64,000 nt of DNA, from positions 1 through 64,000 of the forward strand of contig NZ_JACKVK010000022.1 in the NCBI RefSeq assembly GCF_025823185.1, given 5' to 3'. Source of the stretch: Mycobacterium yunnanensis. Its GTDB lineage: Bacteria; Actinomycetota; Actinomycetes; Mycobacteriales; Mycobacteriaceae. This document shows, one piece after another, positions 16,771 to 26,064 of the stretch. The notes under the pieces were generated by a model, which had not been told where the DNA came from, made no database searches, and worked only from the letters and a program-made list of their open reading frames with translations. A program made the translations under genes and the position numbers. Numbering within the stretch: the first letter of the stretch is position 1; each line of letters opens with the position of its first letter.

Positions 16771-18165
16771 GTGGAACTCAACGACCGCGTCTACCGGCTG
16801 TTGCGGCCGCTCACCAGGGTGCTGTCCCTGCGGGCGATCGTCGTGGTCGCCGCGCTGTCGGTGATCGTCCTGGTGATCGTGCTCGGCACCTGGGTGTGGG
16901 TGGGCGTCACCGACGACCAGTACAGCCAGCTCGACCGCCGACTCGACTCGGTGAGCAGCCTCGGCGACGTCAGCAACCTGTTGAGCGCCACGCCCAACAC
17001 CGACGCCCGCCAGCCCAAGCCCGACGGCAACGTCGTCCGCACCGCGCGCATCGGTGGACTCACCGTGTCGGTGCCGCCCGACGTCGTGCTGCCCGAATTA
17101 CCCGACGGATACGCCACCACCGAGATCGGCGGGGTGCCCTACCGGGTGCGGACCTTCTCCGCGGGCCCCGGCACGATCGCCCTTGGTGCGCCGTTGGCCG
17201 AGACCCAGCACCGCATCGACCAGCTGCACCTGCGCGTCCTGCTCATCTGCAGCGGCGTGATCGTGGGCACCGTGCTGGTGGGCTGGGTGATCTCGCTGCT
17301 CATGATCGTGCCGTTCCGGCTGCTGGCGCAGCAGGCCCGGGCGATCAACGCCCAGTCGATGCCCGACGGGGTGCAGGTGCGTGGCGTGCGGGAAGCCGTC
17401 GAGATCGCCGAGGCGGTCGAGGGCATGCTCGCCCGCATCGGCACCGAGCAGCAGCGCACGAAGGCGGCATTGGAGTCCGCGCGCGACTTCGCCGCCGTCG
17501 CGTCCCACGAGTTGCGCACCCCGCTGACGGCGATGCGCACCAACCTCGAGGTGCTCTCCACGCTGGACCTGGCCCAGGAGCAGCGCGACGAGGTCGTCAA
17601 CGACGTGGTGCGCACCCAGGGCAGGATCGAGGCGACGCTGACGGCCCTGGAGCGGCTCGCCCAGGGCGAGCTGACCACCGCCGACGACTTCGTGTCCTTC
17701 GACGTCACCGAGATGCTCGACCGCGCCGCACACGACGCCCAACGGGTGTACCCCCGGCTTCGGGTCACGCTGGTGCCGTCGCCGTCGAAGATGATCGTCG
17801 GGTTGCCCGCCGGTCTGCGGCTGGTGATCGACAACGCGATCGCCAACGCCGTCAAACACGGTGGGGCCACTGAGATTCGGCTCAGCGTGGTGAGCTCGGT
17901 CGCCGGTGTCGAGATCGCCGTCGACGACAACGGGGCCGGCGTGCCGGAGGAGGAGCGGGCCGCGGTCTTCGAACGTTTCGCCCGCGGTACCACCGCGTCG
18001 CGGTCGGGCTCCGGGCTCGGACTGGCGCTGGTGGCCCAGCAGGCCGAATTGCACGGTGGCTCGGCACGACTGGACGTCAGCCCCCTCGGCGGGGCGCGGC
18101 TGCTGCTGCGACTGCCGAGCCACGAGCCGAAGTGGGACGGGGCCATGGCCCCCTCGCTGACCTAG
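16771..18165 (+). CDS. PrrB-like sensor histidine kinase (orphan)
   Basis: A 464-residue membrane kinase beginning at GTG. One helix at about 21-46, an extracytoplasmic loop, and a second helix at about 155-182 are followed by HAMP, the HisKA phosphoacceptor ASHELRTPLTAMRTNLEVLS (His246) and an HATPase domain with DNAIANAVKHGG and SGSGLGLALVAQQA. These blocks closely match mycobacterial PrrB. PrrB is normally encoded just after its response regulator prrA; here the upstream gene is an amidase and no regulator gene adjoins. The 3' end overlaps the convergent tetR by four bases. Confidence 0.85.
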   Translation: MELNDRVYRLLRPLTRVLSLRAIVVVAALSVIVLVIVLGTWVWVGVTDDQYSQLDRRLDSVSSLGDVSNLLSATPNTDARQPKPDGNVVRTARIGGLTVSVPPDVVLPELPDGYATTEIGGVPYRVRTFSAGPGTIALGAPLAETQHRIDQLHLRVLLICSGVIVGTVLVGWVISLLMIVPFRLLAQQARAINAQSMPDGVQVRGVREAVEIAEAVEGMLARIGTEQQRTKAALESARDFAAVASHELRTPLTAMRTNLEVLSTLDLAQEQRDEVVNDVVRTQGRIEATLTALERLAQGELTTADDFVSFDVTEMLDRAAHDAQRVYPRLRVTLVPSPSKMIVGLPAGLRLVIDNAIANAVKHGGATEIRLSVVSSVAGVEIAVDDNGAGVPEEERAAVFERFARGTTASRSGSGLGLALVAQQAELHGGSARLDVSPLGGARLLLRLPSHEPKWDGAMAPSLT

Positions 18166-18836
18166 CCGTCGGTTCCGGCGACGGCCGCCATTCCGGCGAG
18201 GATGAGGTCGACGCCCGCCAGGAACTGCTCGCGGTCGTCGTGGTCGCGCAAGTGGTCGGCGATGCGATGGACGAACGGATACTGCGCGGGGTCTCGACTG
18301 GTCCAGTGCGCGGCGACCACGTGTAGGAAGGCCGACCGATCGGTGTCGGGTGGGGCCAGGCGGGCGTTGGCGGCATTTTGTCCGGCGGCACCGAGGATGT
18401 AGTTCAGAAGCGCTGTCGCCGAATCGAACTGCGCCGCTTCGGGAACTCCCATCGCGTCGACGTGGCCGCCGAGGCTCTCCAGGAGGCGCAGGGTCGCCGA
18501 CCACGGTTCGCGGGCCAGTTGCGTTCCGACCCACGGGTGGGCGTCGACGGCGTCGAACGTCCTGAGCGCGACCGCGCGGATGGCCTGTCGCGGGTCCTGG
18601 TCGGCGTGCGGCGTGCCCACGACGTCGGCGATCACGTTCTCGGTCGCGGCGGCGAGGAGTTCGTCGCGGTTGGCGACGTGCCAGTAGATCGCGCCGGCAC
18701 CGGTCTGAAGGCGAGCGGCCAGTGCGCGGAACGTCAGGGCGCCTTCGCCGGCCTCGTCGAGCATCTCGGTGGCGGTGGTCACGATGCGCTGCTTGGACAA
18801 GGCGTCGGAACGTCGCCCGCCCCGCGGGGTCGTCAT
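18162..18836 (-). CDS. TetR-family repressor
   Basis: A 224-residue regulator. The N-terminal helix-turn-helix (GALTFRALAARLQTGAGAIY, then WHVANRDELLAAATENV) is of the TetR class, and the C-terminal domain resembles the TetR_C family. It is divergent from a Tet(X)-like flavin monooxygenase with two near-identical palindromes in the 72-base gap, so it probably represses both itself and that enzyme, released by the enzyme's substrate or a related ligand. Confidence 0.85.
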   Translation of the reverse strand: MTTPRGGRRSDALSKQRIVTTATEMLDEAGEGALTFRALAARLQTGAGAIYWHVANRDELLAAATENVIADVVGTPHADQDPRQAIRAVALRTFDAVDAHPWVGTQLAREPWSATLRLLESLGGHVDAMGVPEAAQFDSATALLNYILGAAGQNAANARLAPPDTDRSAFLHVVAAHWTSRDPAQYPFVHRIADHLRDHDDREQFLAGVDLILAGMAAVAGTDG

Positions 18837-18854
18837 CGGCTCATCTTGACACGT

Positions 18855-18871
18855 TTGGAACGACGTTCCAA
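18855..18871. promoter_or_regulatory. TetR operator 1
   Basis: A 17-bp palindrome TTGGAACGACGTTCCAA, perfect except at the central base. It is nineteen bases upstream of the tetR ATG and forms a pair with operator 2, with 22 bp between equivalent positions. Confidence 0.75.
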
Positions 18872-18876
18872 GATGA

Positions 18877-18893
18877 TTGGAACGTCGTTCCAA
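18877..18893. promoter_or_regulatory. TetR operator 2
   Basis: A palindrome TTGGAACGTCGTTCCAA differing from operator 1 only at the central base. It ends 15 bases before the monooxygenase ATG, where bound repressor would block transcription or the start of translation. Confidence 0.75.
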
Positions 18894-18908
18894 CCGAAGG
18901 GCACTGCC

Positions 18909-20045
18909 ATGACTCCTCCCGTCGTGTCGATCGTCGGCGCCGGCATCGGCGGCCTCGTCCTCGCGCGGGTGCTCCACGTCCACGGTGTCGAGGCCGTGGT
19001 CTACGAGGCCGAACCCGCGCCGGGCAGCCGCCGACAAGGTGGCCAACTCGACATCCACGCCGAGAACGGTCAGGTCGCGCTGCACGCCGCGGAGCTCACC
19101 GAGGAGTTCCACGCCGTCATCCACCGCGGCGCAGAGGCGACCCGCGTGCTCGACCGTGACGGCACCGTCCTGCTCGACCAGCCCGACGACGGGACTCTCG
19201 GACGCCCGGAGGTGTTGCGGGGCGATCTGCGTCGCATCCTGCTCGACTCGCTGCCCGAGGGCACCGTTCGATGGGGCTGCAAGGTCGCCGCCGTCACCCC
19301 GCTGAGCGACGGCAGGCACCACGTCACCTTCGCCGACGGCACCAGCACCGCGACCCAGCTGCTGGTGGGCGCCGACGGCGCCTGGTCCCGGGTGCGTCCG
19401 CTGGTGTCGACGGCCACCCCGCAATACGTCGGCACGACGTTCGTGGAGACGTACCTGTACGACGCCGACGAACGCCATCGGGCCGCCGCGGCGGCAGTCG
19501 GTGCGGGATCGTTCTTCTCGATGGCCCCGGGGCAGGGGATCTTCGCCCATCGCGAGGCCGGCGCCGTCCTGCACGCCTACATCGCCCTCAACCGGCCGGC
19601 CGACTGGGCCGACGACGTCGACTTCGCCGACGGCGCGGGTGCGCTCGCCCGCGTTGCCGCCGAATTCGACGGCTGGGCAACGCCTTTGACCAACCTGATC
19701 ACCGAATCCGACACGCCGCCGGTGCCGCGCGCGCTGCATGCCCTTCCCGACGACCACCGGTGGGCCCACCAGCCCGGCGTGACGCTGCTCGGCGACGCCG
19801 CCCACCTGACCGCGCCAGGAGGTGAGGGCGCGAATCTGGCCATGCTCGACGGCGCCGAGCTGGCGCTGGCCATCGCCGCACGCCCCGACGACGTCGACGC
19901 CGCCGTGAAGGCCTACGAGCTTGCGACGTTCGCCCGCAGCGCCGACTCGGCGAGCGAAGCCCGCACCACCCTTGAACTGTGCCTTGGCCAGGGCGCGCCG
20001 CACGCCCTCCTCGACTTCTTCGGCGCGACGAGTCAGGTGCGCTGA
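18909..20045 (+). CDS. Tet(X)-like FAD-dependent monooxygenase
   Basis: A 378-residue class A flavoprotein monooxygenase. The dinucleotide fold IVGAGIGGLVLARVL lies at the N-terminus, GGQLDIHAENGQ and LRGDLRRILLDSLPEGTV follow in the order seen in Tet(X), and LLGDAAHLTAPGGEGANLAMLDG is the FAD ribityl motif near residue 295. Tet(X) hydroxylates tetracyclines, but environmental relatives act on varied aromatics, so antibiotic inactivation is only a possibility. A divergent TetR gene and two operators suggest ligand-induced expression. Confidence 0.8.
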   Translation: MTPPVVSIVGAGIGGLVLARVLHVHGVEAVVYEAEPAPGSRRQGGQLDIHAENGQVALHAAELTEEFHAVIHRGAEATRVLDRDGTVLLDQPDDGTLGRPEVLRGDLRRILLDSLPEGTVRWGCKVAAVTPLSDGRHHVTFADGTSTATQLLVGADGAWSRVRPLVSTATPQYVGTTFVETYLYDADERHRAAAAAVGAGSFFSMAPGQGIFAHREAGAVLHAYIALNRPADWADDVDFADGAGALARVAAEFDGWATPLTNLITESDTPPVPRALHALPDDHRWAHQPGVTLLGDAAHLTAPGGEGANLAMLDGAELALAIAARPDDVDAAVKAYELATFARSADSASEARTTLELCLGQGAPHALLDFFGATSQVR

Positions 20046-20054
20046 CGGCCGTCT

Positions 20055-21368
20055 TCAGCGCACGGGCAGCCGGAGATGGCCGTCGACGTCGTCGCGCCTG
20101 CCCCGGGCGAACTCCCACCACAGTCGACGCATGGGCGGTCCCCACTGCGCGAGCGCACGCTGTGGGTCGGCCCCGAGCATGGGCGGCGTGCCCCACCCGT
20201 CGAGACTGCCCATCAAGAACGGGAGTTCGAGGCAGTGGCACGCACCGAGCGCACTGCCGGCCGGCCGCCAGTCGAAGACGTAGGTGGTGGCGTGGCCTCC
20301 GGCATCGCGATGCCGAGCGGCCAGCGCCTCCGACGGTTCGGCGAACAATCGCTTGCTGGCGATCGTGCCCAGCATCCGTCGCGCCGTCGCCCCCACCACG
20401 GGCGCGCCGAACATCGGTGCCAAGCGGGGGTTGAGCATCACGAACGGCCGGGCGTCGTCGACCGTCGTGCCGATCATCATCGGCAATCGAGCGGCCACCT
20501 CGCGGCGACGCTCGTCCACCGCGTCCTCGGGCGGCAGCGGGTAGTGCCCGGTTTGCGGGCCGAATGGCATCTGTGCCTGCGTGCCGAATGCGGCTGCCGC
20601 CGCGGCGATCCTGCCCTGGGCGACCAGCAGGTCGCGCGTGTCGGCGGTGTGCGGATCCGGTCCCAACGCGGTGCGGGCGGCCGTGCCCATCGCGGCGCTC
20701 ATCGCCGCTCGGCCACGCTGGATGCCCAGCGGCGCACTCTGCAGGACGACGCGCCGGAACAGGCCCTCGGTGCCGTCGGCGATCATCAGGTAGGACACCG
20801 AGTCGGCGCCCGCGGACTGACCGAAGATGGTCACGTCTTCCGGGTCGCCGCCGAAGCCGCCGACGTTGTCCCTCACCCAGCGCAGCGCGGCGATCTGGTC
20901 GAGCAGGCCGAGGTTCGCCGGGGCCACGTCGTCCACGGCGAGGTATCCGAAGACGCCGAGGCGGTAGTTCACGGTGACCGTGACGACGTCGCCCTCCTCG
21001 GCCATGGCGGTCAAGTCGTGGATGGGCGACTGGCCGCTGCCGGTCACGTAGGCCCCGCCGTGGAAGAACACCATCACCGGCTTGGGGACGCCTCCGAGCG
21101 GGGGAGCGACGACGTCGAGCACCAGACAGTCCTCGTCTTGGGTGAGGACGGTTGGCGACGTGCCGACGACGAACGCCAGGCGCGACGGCAGCTGCGGGCA
21201 TGCCGGACCGCGCGTGGTGGCGTCGACCACCTCGTCGGAGGGGGGCACGGGCTCGCACGGCGTGAACCGGCGCGCCACGGCGTACCGCAACCCGGTCGCC
21301 CGAATCATGCTGCCCTCGCGGCACACCCGGATCCGCCCAGCGGGAAGCACCAACACGTCGTCGTCCAT
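20055..21368 (-). CDS. type B carboxylesterase
   Basis: A 437-residue carboxylesterase/lipase-family enzyme without a signal peptide. It has EDCLVLDVVAP, the oxyanion hole VFFHGGAYVTGSG and the nucleophile elbow FGQSAGADS, the standard carboxylesterase type B signatures. It is shorter than the usual ~500 residues, mostly in the C-terminal half. The start MDDDVLVLPAGRI (ATG 21366-21368) is preferred because a longer frame would run into the divergent DUF2252 promoter. Confidence 0.8.
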   Translation of the reverse strand: MDDDVLVLPAGRIRVCREGSMIRATGLRYAVARRFTPCEPVPPSDEVVDATTRGPACPQLPSRLAFVVGTSPTVLTQDEDCLVLDVVAPPLGGVPKPVMVFFHGGAYVTGSGQSPIHDLTAMAEEGDVVTVTVNYRLGVFGYLAVDDVAPANLGLLDQIAALRWVRDNVGGFGGDPEDVTIFGQSAGADSVSYLMIADGTEGLFRRVVLQSAPLGIQRGRAAMSAAMGTAARTALGPDPHTADTRDLLVAQGRIAAAAAAFGTQAQMPFGPQTGHYPLPPEDAVDERRREVAARLPMMIGTTVDDARPFVMLNPRLAPMFGAPVVGATARRMLGTIASKRLFAEPSEALAARHRDAGGHATTYVFDWRPAGSALGACHCLELPFLMGSLDGWGTPPMLGADPQRALAQWGPPMRRLWWEFARGRRDDVDGHLRLPVR

Positions 21369-21405
21369 AGCCGGAGAGAGCTTACGGGTCGTACGATCAC
21401 AACCG

Positions 21406-22827
21406 ATGGACGGCGGGGGAGCGACCAGCGGACACACCGTCCTGGCGCAGGCCGACGGCGCCACCTACCGGTCACTGCGCCAGCAGCCGGTGAGCCGGGC
21501 CGAGCGCTACGCCCTTGGCAAGAGCCTGCGCAAGCAGGTGCCGCGCCGCACACTCGCCGACTGGACCGCACCGGCGGACCGGCCCAACCCGGTCGACCTG
21601 ATCAACGAGAGCCATCGCGGTCGCGTCGACCGGCTGATCCCCATCCGGGTCGGCCGCATGGTCGCCTCGCCCTACGGTTTCCTGCGCGGCACGGCGGTGG
21701 TGATGGCCGACGACGTCGCACGACTGCCGTCGACCGGCATCGTGCCCGTCGTGTGCGGCGACTCGCACCTGGGCAACTTCGGCTTCTACGCCTCACCGGA
21801 ACGCGATCTGGTCATCGACCTCAACGACTTCGACGAGGCGCATCCGGGTGGGTGGGAATGGGATCTCCGCCGGTTGGTGGCGAGCATCTGGGTTGCCGGA
21901 CGGCACAACGGCACCTCCGAGGACGACTGCGCCGCCTCGGTGCGGTCATGTGTCGCGGCGTACCGCCACGAGCTGCGCCGGCTCGCCGACCTGCCGCTGT
22001 TCACCAGGTCGTTCGAACGCCTCGACGTCGACCGGCTGGCGGCTCAGACCGAGGGCCCGCTGCAGGAACAGGTGGCCCGCTCAGCCGAGCGGGCGAGGCA
22101 CCGCACGGGGGACCGTGCGCTGCCCCGGTTCACCCACGAGGTGCGGGGTCGACGGCGAATCGTCGAGGAGCCACCGCTGATCACGCGGCCCACGCCCCGG
22201 GAAGCCGACCTGCTCGCCGAAGCGCTCGACGCGTACCTGGAGACGCTGCCGTCCTACTGGCGCCGCGTGCTGGGCGGCTACACCCTCGTCGACGTCGCCC
22301 ACAAGGTCGTCGGCGTCGGGAGCGTCGGTCTGCGCGCCTATGTGGCGCTGCTTGAGGGATCGTCGTCCTCGGACGTGGTGTTCCTGCAACTCAAGCAGGC
22401 GCGGCGGTCCGTCCTGGCCCGCCACGTCCACGGTGACTCCGCGTGGCACGCACACCAGGGGCAACGCGTCGTCGAGTACCAGCAGTCACTGCAGACGGTC
22501 AGCGACCCACTGCTGGGCTGGACGACGATGGACGGGCTGCAGTACTACGTGCGGCAGTTCCGGAACATGAAGGGCCGAATCCCGTTGGACGCGATGGACG
22601 CCGCCGCACTCACCGACTACTCAGGGGTGGTCGGCCAGTTGCTCGCAAAGGGACACGCGCGGACGAGTGGCGCGTCGATGATCGCCGGGTACATGGGTGG
22701 ATCGAGTCGAGTCGACAAGGCGCTCTGCACGTTCGCCCGGCGGTACGCCGACCAGACGGAGGCCGACCACGCCGCGCTGGTCGCCGCGGTCGAGCGAGGA
22801 TTGCTCCCCGTCGAGCGCGGCGTCTAA
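21406..22827 (+). CDS. DUF2252 family protein
   Basis: A 473-residue protein of the DUF2252 family, common in actinobacteria. VVCGDSHLGNFGFY (about 117-128) and IDLNDFDEAHPGGWEWDL (about 137-154) resemble the catalytic and metal loops of aminoglycoside-phosphotransferase-like kinases, so a phosphotransferase fold is likely, though no substrate is known. It is divergent from the carboxylesterase, with 37 bases between starts. Confidence 0.8.
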   Translation: MDGGGATSGHTVLAQADGATYRSLRQQPVSRAERYALGKSLRKQVPRRTLADWTAPADRPNPVDLINESHRGRVDRLIPIRVGRMVASPYGFLRGTAVVMADDVARLPSTGIVPVVCGDSHLGNFGFYASPERDLVIDLNDFDEAHPGGWEWDLRRLVASIWVAGRHNGTSEDDCAASVRSCVAAYRHELRRLADLPLFTRSFERLDVDRLAAQTEGPLQEQVARSAERARHRTGDRALPRFTHEVRGRRRIVEEPPLITRPTPREADLLAEALDAYLETLPSYWRRVLGGYTLVDVAHKVVGVGSVGLRAYVALLEGSSSSDVVFLQLKQARRSVLARHVHGDSAWHAHQGQRVVEYQQSLQTVSDPLLGWTTMDGLQYYVRQFRNMKGRIPLDAMDAAALTDYSGVVGQLLAKGHARTSGASMIAGYMGGSSRVDKALCTFARRYADQTEADHAALVAAVERGLLPVERGV

Positions 22828-22837
22828 CGAGTCGACC

Positions 22838-23137
22838 TCAGGCGCAGTCGGCGCAGATCATCCGGTCGCCGACCTGACGGGCCAGCCGGTGGCTGTGCTG
22901 CACCAGGAAGCAACTCGAGCACGTGAACTCGTCGCGCTGCTTGGGGATGACCCGAACGGTGAACTCCTCACCGGAGAGGTCGGCACCCGGGAGCTCGAAG
23001 TCCTCTAGTTCTTCACCGTCGTCGACGTCGAGTACGGCGGTGGCGGCGTCGTTGCGACGTCCAGCCAGAGCCTCGAGCGATTCGTCGGCGACGTCGTCGG
23101 TTTCCTTCTGGCGTGGCGCGTCGTAATCAGTAGCCAT
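22838..23137 (-). CDS. DUF4193 zinc-ribbon protein
   Basis: A 99-residue acidic protein with a C-terminal pair of CxxC motifs (FTCSSCFLVQH and MICADCA), likely one zinc site. The N-terminus MATDYDAPRQKETDDVADES and the ELPGADLSGEE stretch match the DUF4193 family conserved across mycobacteria; function unknown. It converges on DUF2252. The region 23138-23278 upstream would hold its promoter. Confidence 0.85.
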   Translation of the reverse strand: MATDYDAPRQKETDDVADESLEALAGRRNDAATAVLDVDDGEELEDFELPGADLSGEEFTVRVIPKQRDEFTCSSCFLVQHSHRLARQVGDRMICADCA

Positions 23138-23278
23138 TTTCGTCCTTTCGAGTCCAGTGCCGGCGTCACGACAACGTGGACGGTGGCCAGCTTGTTCCCG
23201 TCGCCAAACGGGATCAAACGCGCACCCTCGGTTTCACCTCGACGCACGAAGACACATCAGCTGATTCTCAGTGCGGGC

Positions 23279-24400
23279 TCAGGTAGCGGCCCGCTCGCCG
23301 AGGTCAGTTCGAGGACACAGTACGGTCCGATCGAACGGATTGCCGTGCGCCGCGGCGAAACGCACCGCCTCATTTGCGCGGACGAGTGGAAACACCGTGA
23401 CACGTTCGCGGGCGAGGTCCAGTACGCCGCTGCGAATCATGTTGATGAGCCCGACGTTCGCCGTCCGCGGGTACATCCACTGACCCCGCACGGTCACCGA
23501 GTTGCGCATCAGCCAGGGGTACGGCAGCGCGAGGTCCTCACCGCCGAGCATCCCCACCCCACCCATCAGGACGACGCGACCGTAGGGACGCACCGTCATC
23601 GCAGCCGCCCTGGCCACCGCGGCATTAGCGCTCGGCGGCAGCAAGTCGAGCACGACGTCGACTGGGCCCCGCGCGGCCGCCTGCATCGCTGCCCGGTCGG
23701 CGTCGCCGTCCCCGGTCAGCACCACCGGTCGCACGCGCTCGCCGAAGCGCGCGACCAGATCGGCCAGCACGGCCTCGTTGCGACCGGGGCACACGACCGT
23801 GGCCGCGCCCATTGCGAGCGCGACGGCCACGCCGGCGCTGCCGAAGTTGCCCGTCGCGCCGCTGACCAGCACCGTCTCGCCGGCGCGCAGATCGGCGGCC
23901 AGGAGGCCGCCGTAGGGCACCAGCAGCACGACCAGCGCGGCCCACCGCGGCAGCTCGGCCTCGTCCACCTCACCCAGCGGGAAGACGTTCTCGGTGGGCA
24001 CCAGCATCCGCTCGGCGAACGGCCCGTCGTGGAAGTATCGCGACAACGTCACGCCGCCGGCGCCCGCCGAACTCCAGCCCTGCAGCGTGATGTCCGGTGT
24101 CACCGCGTCGTCGCGCGACCGGACGGTCGGATCGCACCACACCAGGTCACCGGGGCGAAGCCGAGTGGCGTCGGGGCTGCTCCGAACCACGCGTCCGATC
24201 GCGCCGACCCCCGAGATGACCGGCGGTTCCAGGGGATATCGCCGTTCGCCGCTGAACACTTCTGCGGCATAGGGCGGTATGCACGTCGCGAGCACGTCCA
24301 CCAGTACCTCGCCCGTGCCCACCACGGGCTCGGGCACCTCCTTGATCGCCAGCGCTTCCGCGGCTGCATTCCCGAACCGTTCCAATACGGCTGCCAACAT
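23279..24400 (-). CDS. zinc-independent MDR-family oxidoreductase
   Basis: A 373-residue medium-chain dehydrogenase/reductase. The cofactor fold VLVSGATGNFGSAGVAVALAMG lies mid-protein. The usual catalytic zinc GHE motif and the four-cysteine structural lobe are absent (ATCIPPYAAEVFSG takes their place), so it is probably an NADPH-dependent quinone or enone reductase. A LysR gene is transcribed divergently 97 bases away and is the likely controller. Confidence 0.75.
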   Translation of the reverse strand: MLAAVLERFGNAAAEALAIKEVPEPVVGTGEVLVDVLATCIPPYAAEVFSGERRYPLEPPVISGVGAIGRVVRSSPDATRLRPGDLVWCDPTVRSRDDAVTPDITLQGWSSAGAGGVTLSRYFHDGPFAERMLVPTENVFPLGEVDEAELPRWAALVVLLVPYGGLLAADLRAGETVLVSGATGNFGSAGVAVALAMGAATVVCPGRNEAVLADLVARFGERVRPVVLTGDGDADRAAMQAAARGPVDVVLDLLPPSANAAVARAAAMTVRPYGRVVLMGGVGMLGGEDLALPYPWLMRNSVTVRGQWMYPRTANVGLINMIRSGVLDLARERVTVFPLVRANEAVRFAAAHGNPFDRTVLCPRTDLGERAAT

Positions 24401-24497
24401 GTCCGTCTCCCTTCGACATCCGGCACAACCGTCGAGGCGGGGCCGTCGATGCCATGTTCAATGCGACGGTTCGGCATGGGTGGTATGACGTTGACGC

Positions 24498-25397
24498 ATG
24501 GAACCATCGCTGACCGGACTGCGGGTGCTGCGCAGCACCGCCGAGCGCGGCAGCTTTACCGCCGCCGCCGCGGAGCTCGGCTACACGCAGTCCGCGATCT
24601 CGCGGCAGATCGCCGCACTCGAACGAGAGACGGGCGCCACGCTCTTCGAACGCCATCGCGGCGGCGTGCGCCTGACGACGGCTGGCGCGACGCTGCTGCG
24701 CCACGCCCGCGTGGTGCTCGACGAGATCGACGCTGCCACACGCGAACTCGACGGCGTCGAACCCGAGGTTCATCTCGTCCGGCTCGGCACGTTCATCAGC
24801 GCGGGCGCGCTGATCCTGCCCAAGGCCCTGCGAACCCTGCGCGAGCAGCGTCCCGACATTCGCGTCGTCAGCCGCGACGGAACCACCCCGGCGCTGGTCC
24901 GGGCGCTGCGGGCGGGCACAGTCGACTTGGCGGTGATCTCGTCGCGCGCTCCGTACCGTCCGCCGGACCACGAACAGCCCGCCCTCGTCACCGAGATGAT
25001 CGACGAGACGGGTCTCGTGCTGGCCGTCGCCACGGTCGGACCCTTCGCGGGCCGCGCCGTGGTGGACGTCGACGAACTGTCCGACGTCGACTGGATTGCC
25101 AGCCCGTCGACCGGTGGCGAGGCGCTGCTGGGGGTGTGGCCGGGCCTGGCGGGTCGTCCGCGCGTCGTGCACACCGCACGGGACTGGCTGACCAAGCTGC
25201 AACTCGTCGCCGCGGGCTGCGGGGTGACGACCGTCCCGCCGCGGCTGGCCGAGGTGCTGCCCGACGGCGTCCACCTGGTTCGCGTGCAGGGTGGGCCCAA
25301 GGAGCGTCGCCGAACGTTGGTCGCCCGGCTGCCGGGACGGCCGTCGCGCGAGCTGGTCGCCGTCGTCGACGCGCTGCGCGGCGGGTACCCGAGCTGA
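24498..25397 (+). CDS. LysR-family transcriptional regulator
   Basis: A 299-residue LysR protein. The helix-turn-helix (GSFTAAAAELGYTQSAISRQ, then ATLFERHRGGVRLT) occupies residues 15-65 and an effector domain follows. It is divergent from the MDR oxidoreductase. In the gap an ATGCC (24449-24453) and a GGCAT (24473-24477) form a widely spaced dyad that might be part of its binding region, but this is weak. Its end converges on the exonuclease gene. Confidence 0.85.
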   Translation: MEPSLTGLRVLRSTAERGSFTAAAAELGYTQSAISRQIAALERETGATLFERHRGGVRLTTAGATLLRHARVVLDEIDAATRELDGVEPEVHLVRLGTFISAGALILPKALRTLREQRPDIRVVSRDGTTPALVRALRAGTVDLAVISSRAPYRPPDHEQPALVTEMIDETGLVLAVATVGPFAGRAVVDVDELSDVDWIASPSTGGEALLGVWPGLAGRPRVVHTARDWLTKLQLVAAGCGVTTVPPRLAEVLPDGVHLVRVQGGPKERRRTLVARLPGRPSRELVAVVDALRGGYPS

Positions 25398-25409
25398 CGT
25401 GTCGTCGGG

Positions 25410-26057
25410 TCAGCGCGGCGCTTCCGACATCTCCAGAAGCATCGCCGTGGTCAGGGTGCGGCCGCGCTCCAACTGACCGGCCACGGCGATGAACAGGCTC
25501 GCGGTGGTCACGGCGTCGCCCAGGGCATGGTGGGGCGCGTGCACGGGAAGCCCAAGGGCCGTGCTGGCGTACTCCAGCGAAATCGACTGGCCACGTTCGA
25601 GTTCGACGCCGAGGACGTTCTGGGCGAGGACGGCGGTGTCGACGATCGAACTGCTGAACGGGTGATACGACTGACGAAATGCCTTGCGCAGGAACGACCG
25701 TTCCACCCACGCGCAATGAGCCACCACCGGATGGTCGCCGATGAACCCGTCCAGTGCGGCCACGCAGTCAGCCAGCGAGGGGGCGTCCTGAAGGTCCTGG
25801 GTGCGCAGTCCGTGGAACTTGACCGAGCTCCCCGGTACGTCTCGGGGCGCGTGAACGAGTCCGTACACCGACTCCGAGGTCCTCACCCGGCCCTCGCGGA
25901 CGGTCACCGCGCCGTAGGACACGATGTGATCGTGCCGCGGGTCGAGGCCGGTGGTCTCCAGGTCGACCACCACGAACGTGTCCGTGCGCCAGTCGACGTC
26001 GGCGTCGGTCGAGCGCCGCGGCCGGCGCGGACGAACCCGGCGGATCCAGTCGGTCAC
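25410..26057 (-). CDS. DnaQ-like 3'-5' exonuclease
   Basis: A 215-residue DEDDh exonuclease. Motif I is VVDLETTGLD (Asp32, Glu34), motif II falls in VVAHCAWVERSFL, and motif III is HHALGDAVTT, with His and Asp five apart. A GTG at 26055-26057, eight bases after the upstream stop and preceded by GAGG, is chosen; a TTG at 26084 would overlap the upstream gene. It forms an operon with the cNMP/CBS/DUF294 gene, a pairing also seen in other phyla. It may act in repair or nucleic acid turnover. Confidence 0.8.
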   Translation of the reverse strand: MTDWIRRVRPRRPRRSTDADVDWRTDTFVVVDLETTGLDPRHDHIVSYGAVTVREGRVRTSESVYGLVHAPRDVPGSSVKFHGLRTQDLQDAPSLADCVAALDGFIGDHPVVAHCAWVERSFLRKAFRQSYHPFSSSIVDTAVLAQNVLGVELERGQSISLEYASTALGLPVHAPHHALGDAVTTASLFIAVAGQLERGRTLTTAMLLEMSEAPR

Positions 26058-26064
26058 TTCGGCC

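Noticed and set aside
24449..24477. ATGCC/GGCAT dyad in the MDR-LysR gap as a LysR box
   Set aside because: Spacing of 19 bases and short arms do not fit the T-N11-A pattern; mentioned only as weak context.
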